From NCBI GenBank assembly GCA_038117205.1, contig JAYOFL010000001.1:70681-134680 (forward strand): DNA of 64,000 nt, given 5' to 3'. Shown here in pieces: positions 24,847 to 32,772 of the stretch. The position numbers and the translations under genes are program-made. The notes under the pieces are model-generated. The model saw only the letters and a program-made list of their open reading frames with translations. It did no database searches and was not told where the DNA came from. The DNA comes from JAQBZY01 sp038117205 (GTDB lineage: Bacteria > Pseudomonadota > Alphaproteobacteria > Rhodospirillales > Casp-alpha2). Each line of letters opens with the position of its first letter. The first letter of the stretch is position 1.

Positions 24847-24872
24847 CTGGGTCCCCGCTTTCGCGGGGATGA
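24847..24872. repeat. REP-like palindromic unit, left copy
   Basis: CTGGGTCCCCGC-TTTC-GCGGGGATGA is a 26-nt imperfect palindrome directly downstream of nrdJ. It is an exact inverted copy of the unit at 24938-24963. It may also serve as a terminator for nrdJ, since TTTTT follows at 24876-24880. Confidence 0.8.
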
Positions 24873-24937
24873 TGATTTTTTCCGTTCTAGCTGCCCAGCC
24901 GCTTCTGAATTGGATATCTAAAAATCCTACACTCTCG

Positions 24938-24963
24938 TCATCCCCGCGAAAGCGGGGACCCAG
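24938..24963. repeat. REP-like palindromic unit, right copy, overlapping GIY-YIG gene end
   Basis: This 26-nt unit is the reverse complement of 24847-24872, 65 nt away. Its first three bases (tca) are the stop codon of the GIY-YIG nuclease read on the minus strand, so the last eight or so residues of that protein (ending GSPLSRG) are encoded by the repeat. Confidence 0.85.
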
Positions 24964-25249
24964 ACATCGGTAGCCAAAGATCGTCCCAGTCCGGGTTGGC
25001 GGACTCGATCAATTCCAGTTTCCATTTCCGGCACCATTGCTTCATCGCCTTTTCCCAGCGAATCGCCGTCTCGATCTCCGCATGGCTTTCCCAATAGACG
25101 AGCCGGGTCACGCCATACTTACGCGTGAACAAAGATGCCCGCCCCTGCCGGTGTTGCCATACGCGGACGGAGAGGTCCACCGTCACCCCGACGTAAAGGG
25201 TGCCGTTTCGCCGGCTCGCGAGAATGTAGACATATCCACCCTTCTCCAT
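24938..25249 (-). CDS. small GIY-YIG endonuclease-family protein
   Basis: The 103-residue single-domain protein has the GIY-YIG core: YVYILAS at the start, TLYVGVTVDL about 10 residues later, the conserved arginine in RVWQHRQG, YWESHAEIETAI and the metal-binding glutamate in WEKAMKQW. Such stand-alone proteins are common in alphaproteobacteria; their biological role is not established, and similar domains cut DNA once or act in repair. The start at MEKGGYVYI is chosen over one four residues upstream by family length. Its 3' end runs into a REP unit, and another palindrome lies 30-57 nt upstream of its start. Confidence 0.85.
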   Translation of the reverse strand: MEKGGYVYILASRRNGTLYVGVTVDLSVRVWQHRQGRASLFTRKYGVTRLVYWESHAEIETAIRWEKAMKQWCRKWKLELIESANPDWDDLWLPMSGSPLSRG

Positions 25250-25278
25250 GCGTAGGGACATGAAAGGCTTGGAGGCGT

Positions 25279-25306
25279 TTCCCGGGCTCCGCCTTCACGG
25301 GAATGA
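25279..25306. repeat. degenerate REP-like palindrome upstream of GIY-YIG gene
   Basis: TTCCCGGGCTCC-GCCTTCACGGGAATGA is a 28-nt imperfect palindrome of the same general kind (TCATTCCCG...CGGGAA) but of different sequence from the pair at 24.85-24.96 kb. It lies between chaC's stop and the nuclease start. Confidence 0.6.
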
Positions 25307-25310
25307 ATTT

Positions 25311-25853
25311 TCAGCTGTCGAGCAGTCGGACAATGCGCTCCAACCGCCGGTCGCGGATGCCGAGTTCGGCGAGATGCGCGTGCGTGTTCAGCACGTAATC
25401 GACGCACGGTCCGCCCGCGCCCCGGCCCTGGCGAATCAGTTTCAGGATCGTCGCGTCGTCGGGCCGGCCGGCGTATTGCGGATTTGTCCGGTCGGCGACG
25501 AAGGCGAGCGCCTCGACCGTCTCCGCCCGGCCGCCGCCGAGCCGGCAGCCGGTCCAGACCGGCCGATAGACGTCGCTGACCATTTCCCTGGCCATCACCT
25601 TGTCGAACACCGCGTCGGCGTTGCCGGCGTCGACTTGGAGCGCCATGCCGGTGCACGCCCCGCCCCGATCCAGCCCGAAGACGATGCCGGGCTTGGCCTT
25701 GGTGCCGCGATAGGTCCAGGACTTGATGCAGAGCGCGCGGTGATAGCCGTAGAGCCGGGCCGGCCGCGCCGCCGCGACCGGAAAGTCCGGGTTCCACATC
25801 AGGGAGCCGTAGGCGAACAGCCAGAAGGCGCCAACCGGTCGCCGCGCCGTCAC
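25311..25853 (-). CDS. gamma-glutamylcyclotransferase (ChaC-like)
   Basis: The 180-residue protein has the cyclotransferase signature FAYGSLMWNPDFPV (about residues 11-24), CIKSWTYRGTKAKPGIVFGL and the catalytic-loop region around AREMVSDVYRP. It probably cleaves gamma-glutamyl dipeptides or glutathione to 5-oxoproline, as the ChaC branch does. The GTG start overlaps the stop of the EamA transporter upstream (GTGA), so the two are a coupled minus-strand pair. The last residues (ILRDRRLERIVRLLD-like tail) end just before a degenerate palindrome. Confidence 0.88.
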   Translation of the reverse strand: MTARRPVGAFWLFAYGSLMWNPDFPVAAARPARLYGYHRALCIKSWTYRGTKAKPGIVFGLDRGGACTGMALQVDAGNADAVFDKVMAREMVSDVYRPVWTGCRLGGGRAETVEALAFVADRTNPQYAGRPDDATILKLIRQGRGAGGPCVDYVLNTHAHLAELGIRDRRLERIVRLLDS

Positions 25854-26740
25854 GGGCGCGTCACCATGGCGACGCCAATCACGGCGAGGGCCATGCCGGC
25901 GATGGCCATCCAGCCGATGGTCTCGCCGAACAGGAAGTAGGCCTCGACGGCGACCACCGGCGGCACCAGATAGAAGACGCTCGCCACCTTCGACGCCGCG
26001 CCGCGCCGGATCATCAAATTGAAGAGCGTGATGGCGCCGAAGGACAGCACAACGATCAGCCAGACCAGCGCGAAGATCAGTTCGCCGGTCCAGTCGATCC
26101 GGCCCTGTTCCCAAAGGACGGCGCAGACCGCCATGGTCAGTCCCGCCGCCGCGAACTGCACCGCCGAGCCGACGCGGAGATCGAACCCGGCGGCATAGCG
26201 TTTCTGATAGATGGTCGCGACCGTGATGCCGATGAGACCGGCAACGCAGGCGGAAATTCCGATCCAGCCGCCGCCCGCCTCGACCCGGTCGCCGACCACC
26301 AGGCCGACGCCGACGAAGCCGAGCGCCAATCCGACCCAGGCCCGCGCGCGCAGACGCTCGCCGAGAACGAGTCCGGCGAGGATCGCCGTCAGGATCGGCT
26401 GCACGCCGACAATCAGCGCCGAAATGCCGGCCGACGTGCCGTTGGCGACGGCGAAGAACACGCCGCCCAGATAGACCGCCTGCAACAGCACGCCGATGAC
26501 GGCGGCGTGCACATAGGCCATGGGCTCCTTCGGCCACGTGGCGCCGGTGACCACGGCAATGAGCGCGAAGCCGAGCGCGGTCAGGGAAAATCGGTAGGCG
26601 AGGAACGTGAAGGGCTCGGCATGCGGCATGCCCATCTTGGCGCCGAGGAAGCCGGTCGACCACAACAGCACGAACACGCCGGGCATGGCGGCGATCAGGA
26701 GCGCGTTGGCTTCGCCCTTGGAGGTTTCCTTGTCGTCCAT
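25850..26740 (-). CDS. EamA-family (DMT) transporter
   Basis: This 296-residue inner-membrane protein has ten predicted helices in two EamA repeats. GVFVLLWSTGFLGAKMGMPHAEPFTFLAYRF at the N-terminus and FNLMIRRGAASKVASVFYLVPPVVAVEAYFLFGE near the C-terminus are typical of RhaT/EamA-like metabolite exporters. Substrate is unknown. Coupling with the cyclotransferase gene could mean export of an amino acid or a glutathione-breakdown product; that is inference from context. It is a paralogue of, but clearly different from, the YddG-like gene at 3.9-4.8 kb. Confidence 0.87.
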   Translation of the reverse strand: MDDKETSKGEANALLIAAMPGVFVLLWSTGFLGAKMGMPHAEPFTFLAYRFSLTALGFALIAVVTGATWPKEPMAYVHAAVIGVLLQAVYLGGVFFAVANGTSAGISALIVGVQPILTAILAGLVLGERLRARAWVGLALGFVGVGLVVGDRVEAGGGWIGISACVAGLIGITVATIYQKRYAAGFDLRVGSAVQFAAAGLTMAVCAVLWEQGRIDWTGELIFALVWLIVVLSFGAITLFNLMIRRGAASKVASVFYLVPPVVAVEAYFLFGETIGWMAIAGMALAVIGVAMVTRP

Positions 26741-26816
26741 GGCTTTTTCCGCTTAGCCGTTGCGGCGGACCCTAGGCCCTTCCAGGCGGCGGGACAACGC
26801 CCTAGATTGTAGGGAC

Positions 26817-27869
26817 ATGACCGACACTCTCCCTTCCAGCGACGCCGCCCGGGCGGCGATGCGATCCCGCCGGCGCCGGCTTCTGCTGCTGGCGACGATG
26901 TTCCTCCTCGTCGGCACGCTCGTCTACGGCGCCTGGTGGTCGGTGCTCGCCAGCCGCATCGGCAGCGAGGTCGACGCTTGGTTCGCCGGCATCCGCGCCG
27001 ACGGCTGCGAGGCCCGGTTCCGCAATCTTTCCGTCGGCGGCTTCCCGTTCCGCATCTTCATACTGCTGGACGACATCGTCTTCGCCGATCCGACGGCCGG
27101 CTGGCGGATCGACATCCAGAGCGCCCGCGCCAATACGGTGCCATGGAACCCGACGGAAGTGACCGGCCGCTTCGACGGCGAGCCGAATCTGGTCTTGGAT
27201 AGCGGGCGGTATGCCGGCGAATACCGGCTGGCCGTGCAGCGGAACCGCTTCGTCGGCGCCGCCGGCCGCATGGAAGCGCAAATGGACGGCGTCGAGCTCA
27301 GGCGCGTCGCCGACAACGAAGCGCTGCAGATCGGAAAGTTCCGGCTCGCCGGCGCGCGCGGCACGGCCTCGAAACCGCCGCTGCATGTCGTCTTCGAGGC
27401 GCACAAGTCCATGCTGCCGAAATCCGCCCCATCGCCGTTCGGCCGCGATATCGAGCGCGTCCGTATCAATGCCCACGTGACCGGCGAACTGGCGGGCTCG
27501 GGTTCCCGCGCCGAGCGCCTCGATCTCTGGCGGCGCGGCGGCGGCACTCTTGAAATCCGCCGGCTCGACGTCGCGCACGGCGATCTCGGCCTCGCCGGCG
27601 AAGGCACGCTGGCGCTCGACCGCGGCATGCAGCCGGAAGGCGCCTTCACCGCGCGCATCACCGGCTTCGCTGCCGCCGTCGACCGGCTGATCGAGGCCGG
27701 TCTGGTCGCCAGACGCGACGGCGCCATCGCCAAGCTGGCCCTCGGCATCATGGCTAAGGCACCGGCCGGCGGCGGCCCGCCGCAGTTGGAGGTGCCGTTG
27801 ACGCTGCAGGACCGCTGGCTGTCGGCCGGGCCGTTCCAGTTGATGCGGTTGCCGGAGGCGCGCTGGTGA
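26817..27869 (+). CDS. DUF2125-family membrane-anchored protein
   Basis: The 350-residue protein has a basic N-terminus, one membrane helix (LLLLATMFLLVGTLVYGAWW, about 22-41) and a large periplasmic beta-rich domain with the DUF2125 features SVGGFPFRI and LDDIVFADP. AsmA/YdbH-like lipid-transfer proteins have a comparable layout, but no function is established for this family. The start MTDTLPSSD lies 77 nt from the divergent EamA start. Its TGA overlaps the GTG of the YqgE-like gene (GTGA). Confidence 0.8.
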   Translation: MTDTLPSSDAARAAMRSRRRRLLLLATMFLLVGTLVYGAWWSVLASRIGSEVDAWFAGIRADGCEARFRNLSVGGFPFRIFILLDDIVFADPTAGWRIDIQSARANTVPWNPTEVTGRFDGEPNLVLDSGRYAGEYRLAVQRNRFVGAAGRMEAQMDGVELRRVADNEALQIGKFRLAGARGTASKPPLHVVFEAHKSMLPKSAPSPFGRDIERVRINAHVTGELAGSGSRAERLDLWRRGGGTLEIRRLDVAHGDLGLAGEGTLALDRGMQPEGAFTARITGFAAAVDRLIEAGLVARRDGAIAKLALGIMAKAPAGGGPPQLEVPLTLQDRWLSAGPFQLMRLPEARW

Positions 27870-28471
27870 TCCCCGCCCTTCGGGGACTCTCAAGGGGACT
27901 GGCGGTTCTTTGCGCCATCGTCGCGGCGGCGCCGGCCTGGGCCGGCGATAATTTCCTGAAGGGAAAGCTTCTGGTCGCGACCGACGCCATGCGCGATCCC
28001 CGCTTCGCGGAAAGCGTGATCCTGATGGTCGAGCACGACGCGTCGGGCGCCTACGGCGTCATCGTCAACAAGCCGATCGGCGAAGGCCCGCTCTCGAAAC
28101 TGCTGGACGGCATCGGCGCCAAGCCGGTCGAGACAGAGGCGCGGGTGACGCTCTACTACGGCGGTCCCGTGGAACTTGGCGCCGGCGCGATCCTGCATAG
28201 CGACGACTATCGCCGCGACGGCACCAAGCTGTTGGGCGGCGGCATCGCCATGTCGCGCGATCCGGAAACCCTCGGCGACGTCGCCCGCGGCAAGGGGCCC
28301 AAGCGCCTCAAGGTGGTGATGGGCTACGCCGGCTGGGCGCCCGGCCAGTTGGAGGCAGAAATCTCGCGCGGCGATTGGACCAGCGCAACCGCCGACGCGG
28401 CGCTGATCTTCGACAACGACACTGGCAGCGTCTGGCCGCGCGCCGGCAAGGGCGCGGGCGTGCCACTCTAG
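27866..28471 (+). CDS. YqgE/AlgH (UPF0301) family protein with signal peptide
   Basis: Of 201 residues, about 30-200 are a YqgE/AlgH domain: FLKGKLLVATDAMRDPRF, VILMVEHDASGAYGVIVNKP, YYGGPV and VVMGYAGWAPGQLEAEI. The first 26 residues (MIPALRGLSRGLAVLCAIVAAAPAWA) form a signal peptide with an A-x-A type cleavage site; typical members begin directly at the domain and are thought to be cytoplasmic. The GTG start overlaps the DUF2125 stop, which fixes this reading frame start. I infer a periplasmic protein that works with the DUF2125 protein; its biochemical role is unknown. Confidence 0.82.
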   Translation: MIPALRGLSRGLAVLCAIVAAAPAWAGDNFLKGKLLVATDAMRDPRFAESVILMVEHDASGAYGVIVNKPIGEGPLSKLLDGIGAKPVETEARVTLYYGGPVELGAGAILHSDDYRRDGTKLLGGGIAMSRDPETLGDVARGKGPKRLKVVMGYAGWAPGQLEAEISRGDWTSATADAALIFDNDTGSVWPRAGKGAGVPL

Positions 28472-28490
28472 GCCAGATCACTTAGCCGGA

Positions 28491-31124
28491 TCAGAAGCTG
28501 TCGAGAAGCCGGTTGATGTATTCCAATTCCATGCGCGGCCGTTCCCGCTGACCGGCGCGCTTGCGCAACTCGTCGAGGATTTCCCGCGCTTTCTGGGTTT
28601 CCATCTGCGACGGCACCTCGACGTCGGAATCCTCCGTCGTCGTTCCCTGGCCGTCGCTGCCGCGCCGGCCGAACGGATCGGTGCCGGGCTGACCGCCGGG
28701 AATGCGCTGCGTGCCGGAAACGCCGACCTGCGCACCGAACCGCTGCGCCATCTGCGTCGCCATCTGCTCCGTCGCCGAGCGCAACTCCTCGAGGGCCTTG
28801 GCCTGATTGCCGGCGGCGTCGCGCATCTGGCCGCCTTCCAAATTGCGGCCGGCCCGGTCCATTTCCGTCTCGGCGCGGCCGAGGTTGTCGGGAATCTTGC
28901 CGAGCATCTCGTCCATTTTCAGCATCAACTCGCCAAGGCGCTTCCTGAGCGCATCCTGCTCTTCGGCCGTGGGCTGATTGCCATCGCCCGGCTGCTGCCC
29001 GTGACCTTGTTGCTGGCCCTGTTGCTGGCCCTGTTGTTGGCCCGGCTGTTGACCTTGCCTTTGTCCCTGCTGCTGGCGCTGGTTCGGCTGCGCGCCGAAT
29101 TGTTCGCCTTCGCGGCGTGGCTCGCCCGGCGGATGGCGCAAGCTCCCCTTGGCACGCTGGCTTTCCTGGAAGGTGCGGTCGAGGAGCTTCTTCTGATCCT
29201 CGGTCAGGGAGCGCAGCCGGTCCATCAGCTTCTTCGCTTCCGCCATCGCCGGATTGGACTGGCTCTGGCGCAAGCCGTCGCGAAGCTGTTCCAGCATGCG
29301 CTGCATGTCGGCCAGCATCTTCTCGGCGGCGGCGCGGTTGCCGGTCTCCGCCAGTTCCTTGATGCGGTCCATCATCTGCTGCATGTCCGAGACTTCGCCC
29401 ATCTGCTGATCCGGCATCATCGGCAGATTGTCGAGACCCATTTCCTGCATCCGGTCCATCAGCGCCTGCATGAAGCGGTCCATGGCCTGCTGCAACTCGC
29501 GCATGACGCGGTCGAGTTCCTTGCCGAGGGCGCCGTCCTTGAGCGCCTTCATGGCCTCTTCCTGCATCCGCATCAGATCCGCCTCGGCGAGCGCGTATTC
29601 GCCGTCCTCGATGCGGAGCGCGGTCTCCCACAGCAGCTTCTGCACGCCGGCGATTGCCGCCTCGCCCTCACCGTGCGCGAGCCGGCCCCGGGCGACGCGG
29701 ATGGCGAGGAACGTGACCAGATCGTCGAAGAACCGGGCTGGGTATTCGGAGAGCGCGTCCAGTTCCGCGCCGCCCGCCTCGATGGCTTCCGGCGTCGGAT
29801 CGTTCAGGCGTTTGCGCACGTCGACCAGGGCGCGGGCGACCGGATGATTAAAGATGCGTTCCGGCAGCGCCACCTCGACGGCGTCCGACGTTCCCGTCTG
29901 TCCGGCGGTGTCCGTCGCGATCAGTTGAATGCGGACCGGCATACCGGCCCAGGGATGCGACGAGAAATCCCGCGTCGTCCGCGCCTCGACCTTGCGGCGG
30001 TCGCCCGTCACCGGCAACTCGACGCGAATCTCGTCGGCGCCGTTCGGCACCCGTTCGCCGCCCGGCAGGCGGATCACCATGTCGATGGTCTTGATGCCGT
30101 AGTCGTCGCCGGCGAGGTATTCGGTTTCCAGGCGCTCGCCACGCTTCTTCTGCGGCGCGCGGGCGAATTCGACCGTCGGCACCGAGTCGGGCGCGACCTT
30201 GACCGGCCAGCGGGCGAGCGTCTTGCCGCCGAGCTCGACGGCGAGGTCCGGCGCGCCGACGTCGCCGGCCTTGATTTCCGTTTCGAGCTTGAAGGACCGG
30301 GTGCCGGCGTCGCCGAGCCGTTCCATCTGCCGGTCGTCGGCGCCGATCCGGAACTTGGGCGTCGCCGACGCACCCGACACTTGCGCCAGCACGGTCGAGC
30401 CGACCGGCAGCAGCAACGCCGGCGCCGGCGGCGTCTCGCCGGCCGCGGCGCCTTCCGCCGGCTCCGCGCCCAGGTTGTTGAAGACGATCGGCGCCAGCCC
30501 GGTATAGGCCGGCGGTGTGATCCAGAGATCGAGGGTCGCGCCGGCGAGCGTCCGGCCGCCGCCGAACGGCGACAATGCAGCGCTCAGGCGCTCGAACGGA
30601 TTGCCGGCGCCGGCGGCGACGCCGACGACGAAGACGATGGCGGCAATGAAACGGAACCCATAGCGGTCGGTGGCGGCGAGGCCGGGCGCCGGCAGCGGCG
30701 CCTGCAGGCGGCCTGCCGCGAGGAGTGCCCGCCTGACATGCTCGCGCCAGAGCGCATCGGCGAAGGCGGTGCCGTCGCCACCGACCGGCCGGTCGTAGAG
30801 CGCGGTGATGGGCCGGTGCCGGAGGCCGGCTTCCCGCTCCAGGCGGCGCTCCACGTCGGCGGTGGAGATCGGACGAAAGGCGAGGCCGATGCCGCCCAAC
30901 GACACACCGAAGGCGCCGGCGAACAAGGCCAGCGCCAATGCATGTAAGTAGGACGGCAAGGCGTCGAAGACGCCGGTCAGCGCCAACCCGACGAAGGCAC
31001 CGAGCACCGCGAGCGGCGCCCAGAAGGCACGCCACAGCGCCTCCCATCGGAGGGCGAGCGAGCAAAGCCGGTAGGCACGGACGAACCCGGCGAGAGTGTC
31101 CGTATCCTGCCGGCGGTCGCTCAT
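28491..31124 (-). CDS. large DUF4175 (TIGR02302-type) membrane protein
   Basis: The 877-residue protein has two N-terminal membrane helices (about 30-75), a third near 165-185, and a central region of immunoglobulin-like strands. A long helical, Gln/Met/Glu-rich C-terminal half follows (QQAMDRFMQALMDRMQEMG, QGQRQGQQPGQQQGQQQ, LRKRLGELMLKMDEMLG). It ends in LRKRAGQRERPRMELEYINRLLD, typical of the alphaproteobacterial family placed next to lysA. No catalytic motif is seen; function unknown, probably envelope-related. Its ATG overlaps the lysA stop (ATGA). An in-frame ATG 13 codons upstream would lie inside lysA and is not used. Confidence 0.82.
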   Translation of the reverse strand: MSDRRQDTDTLAGFVRAYRLCSLALRWEALWRAFWAPLAVLGAFVGLALTGVFDALPSYLHALALALFAGAFGVSLGGIGLAFRPISTADVERRLEREAGLRHRPITALYDRPVGGDGTAFADALWREHVRRALLAAGRLQAPLPAPGLAATDRYGFRFIAAIVFVVGVAAGAGNPFERLSAALSPFGGGRTLAGATLDLWITPPAYTGLAPIVFNNLGAEPAEGAAAGETPPAPALLLPVGSTVLAQVSGASATPKFRIGADDRQMERLGDAGTRSFKLETEIKAGDVGAPDLAVELGGKTLARWPVKVAPDSVPTVEFARAPQKKRGERLETEYLAGDDYGIKTIDMVIRLPGGERVPNGADEIRVELPVTGDRRKVEARTTRDFSSHPWAGMPVRIQLIATDTAGQTGTSDAVEVALPERIFNHPVARALVDVRKRLNDPTPEAIEAGGAELDALSEYPARFFDDLVTFLAIRVARGRLAHGEGEAAIAGVQKLLWETALRIEDGEYALAEADLMRMQEEAMKALKDGALGKELDRVMRELQQAMDRFMQALMDRMQEMGLDNLPMMPDQQMGEVSDMQQMMDRIKELAETGNRAAAEKMLADMQRMLEQLRDGLRQSQSNPAMAEAKKLMDRLRSLTEDQKKLLDRTFQESQRAKGSLRHPPGEPRREGEQFGAQPNQRQQQGQRQGQQPGQQQGQQQGQQQGHGQQPGDGNQPTAEEQDALRKRLGELMLKMDEMLGKIPDNLGRAETEMDRAGRNLEGGQMRDAAGNQAKALEELRSATEQMATQMAQRFGAQVGVSGTQRIPGGQPGTDPFGRRGSDGQGTTTEDSDVEVPSQMETQKAREILDELRKRAGQRERPRMELEYINRLLDSF

Positions 31125-32413
31125 CCCACCGCCTCGCGGCGTTTCGGACGGTCCGCCAGCCAATCGGGGATGCTTTCGCGCGCCATCATGTCGTCGACGG
31201 TGAAGCGCCGGGCGACGGCGGTGTAATTGCCGCCGTTCACCAGCACCTCGGGCACTAGGTCGCGGCCGTTGTAGGTCGACGACATGACCGCGCCATAGGC
31301 GCCGGCGCTACGGAAAGCGACGAGATCGCCGGCGGCCAGCGGCGGCATTGGCCGCTGCGTGGCGAAGGTATCGCCGCTTTCGCAGATCGGCCCGACGATG
31401 TCGACGGGCGCGAGCGGCGCACCCGACGCCGACTCGACGACCGGCACGACGGCATGATGCGCCTCGTAAAGCGCCGGGCGGATCAGATCGTTCATGGCGG
31501 CGTCGAGGATCAGGAAGGTCCTGTCGAGGCCCTGCTTCACATAGACGACGCGGCTGACCAGGATGCCGGCGTTGCCGCAGATCATGCGGCCCGGTTCGAA
31601 GGCGAGCCGGCACGGCATGCCCTTCGTAACCTCCTTGACCATCGCGCCGTAGTCGGCCGGGCTCGGCGGATTTTCCGCGTTGTAGGGGATGCCGAGGCCG
31701 CCGCCGAGATCGAGGACGCGGATATCGAAGCCGTCCGCCATCAACGCCCGTGCCAACTCGACGATGCGGCCGTAGGCGGCCCGATAGGGCGCGAGGTCCG
31801 TCAACTGCGAGCCGATGTGCGTGGCGACGCCGGCGACGTCGATGCCGGGCAGCGCCCGCGCCCGGTTGAAGACGTCGTGGACGCTTTCCCAGGCGATGCC
31901 GAACTTGTTCTCGCTCAAACCGGTGGTGATCTTCTTGTGCGTCTTGGCGTCGACGTTCGGATTGACGCGGATGGCGATCCGGGCCGTCACGCCGAGTTCG
32001 ACCGCCACAGACGACAGTTCCGCCAATTCCGGCAAGGATTCGACGTTGATCTGATGCACGCCGCCCTGAAGGGCCTGGCGCAATTCGTCCCTGGTCTTGC
32101 CGACGCCCGAAAAGACGATCCTGGACGCCGGAATGCCGGCGGCGAGGGCGCGCTTCATTTCCCCGAAGGACACCACGTCGGCGCCGACGCCGGCGGCGGC
32201 CAACGTCGCCAGCACGCCGAGATTGCCGTTCGCCTTGACCGCGAAATAGATGCCGGCGTCCAGGCCCGTCAAGGCGTCCTGCAGGACGCTGACGTGACGC
32301 CGGAGCGTCGCCGTCGAATAGCAATAGAACGGCGTGCCGTAGGTCTCGGCGAGCAGCGGCAGCGGCACGTCTTCTGCGTGCAGGATGCCATTCCGGTAAT
32401 GAAAGTGGTCCAC
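31121..32413 (-). CDS. lysA: diaminopimelate decarboxylase LysA
   Basis: The 430-residue fold-III PLP enzyme makes lysine from meso-diaminopimelate. K60 in YFAVKANGN forms the Schiff base, GGGLGIPY (about 230-237) binds the phosphate and CESGDTFA (about 340-347) supplies the substrate cysteine from the partner subunit. SAGAYGAVMSSTYNGR is the conserved C-terminal motif. It is preceded by the LptM-like lipoprotein gene and followed by DUF4175, all on the minus strand with argH, forming an argH-lipoprotein-lysA-DUF4175 unit. Confidence 0.96.
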   Translation of the reverse strand: MDHFHYRNGILHAEDVPLPLLAETYGTPFYCYSTATLRRHVSVLQDALTGLDAGIYFAVKANGNLGVLATLAAAGVGADVVSFGEMKRALAAGIPASRIVFSGVGKTRDELRQALQGGVHQINVESLPELAELSSVAVELGVTARIAIRVNPNVDAKTHKKITTGLSENKFGIAWESVHDVFNRARALPGIDVAGVATHIGSQLTDLAPYRAAYGRIVELARALMADGFDIRVLDLGGGLGIPYNAENPPSPADYGAMVKEVTKGMPCRLAFEPGRMICGNAGILVSRVVYVKQGLDRTFLILDAAMNDLIRPALYEAHHAVVPVVESASGAPLAPVDIVGPICESGDTFATQRPMPPLAAGDLVAFRSAGAYGAVMSSTYNGRDLVPEVLVNGGNYTAVARRFTVDDMMARESIPDWLADRPKRREAVG

Positions 32414-32428
32414 GTCGTCCTCGCTCGC

Positions 32429-32704
32429 CTAGCGCGTTCTGCCGTCGATCGCCGACGCCGGCGGCGCGTAGCCGCCGGTGCCGATCAGGGGTACTTGGGT
32501 ATCCGATTGCGTTTCGCCAAGACGTTGTCTGCGCGCGGCCTCGGACGCGATGGTGCCGTCGCCCTTGGTCGGCAACGGCATGAGGTACGGATACACCGAT
32601 TCCTCCGGATGACGCGGCGACGAGCGAACGCCGCACGCCGCCACGGCAAAGGTGGCGGCGAGCAATCCGGCCAAAATGCAGAAACGTCCGAAATTTCCCA
32701 TCAT
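32429..32704 (-). CDS. small lipoprotein, LptM (YifL)-like
   Basis: The 91-residue protein has a lipoprotein signal (FCILAGLLAATFAVAAC, lipobox A-V-A-A-C at about residues 20-24) followed by a short low-complexity tail. Small lipoproteins next to lysA or dapF (LppL, YifL/LptM) occur across Proteobacteria; LptM assists maturation of the LptDE lipopolysaccharide translocon. Here the assignment rests on size, lipobox and position between argH and lysA. The tail has little motif content, so a different small lipoprotein is possible. Confidence 0.65.
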   Translation of the reverse strand: MMGNFGRFCILAGLLAATFAVAACGVRSSPRHPEESVYPYLMPLPTKGDGTIASEAARRQRLGETQSDTQVPLIGTGGYAPPASAIDGRTR

Positions 32705-32772
32705 ACGCGCATCCTAGCGGAATTCCCCGGCCCCGGCCATCGCTTCCATGCGGCCTTCGGCCGGGTTCGGCA

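Noticed and set aside
24841..25310. Insertion sequence around the GIY-YIG gene
   Set aside because: There is no transposase and no target-site duplication; only REP-type palindromes are seen.
29001..30947. Long plus-strand ORF antisense to the DUF4175 gene
   Set aside because: Composition and lack of motifs mark it as a shadow of the minus-strand gene with its helical repeats.
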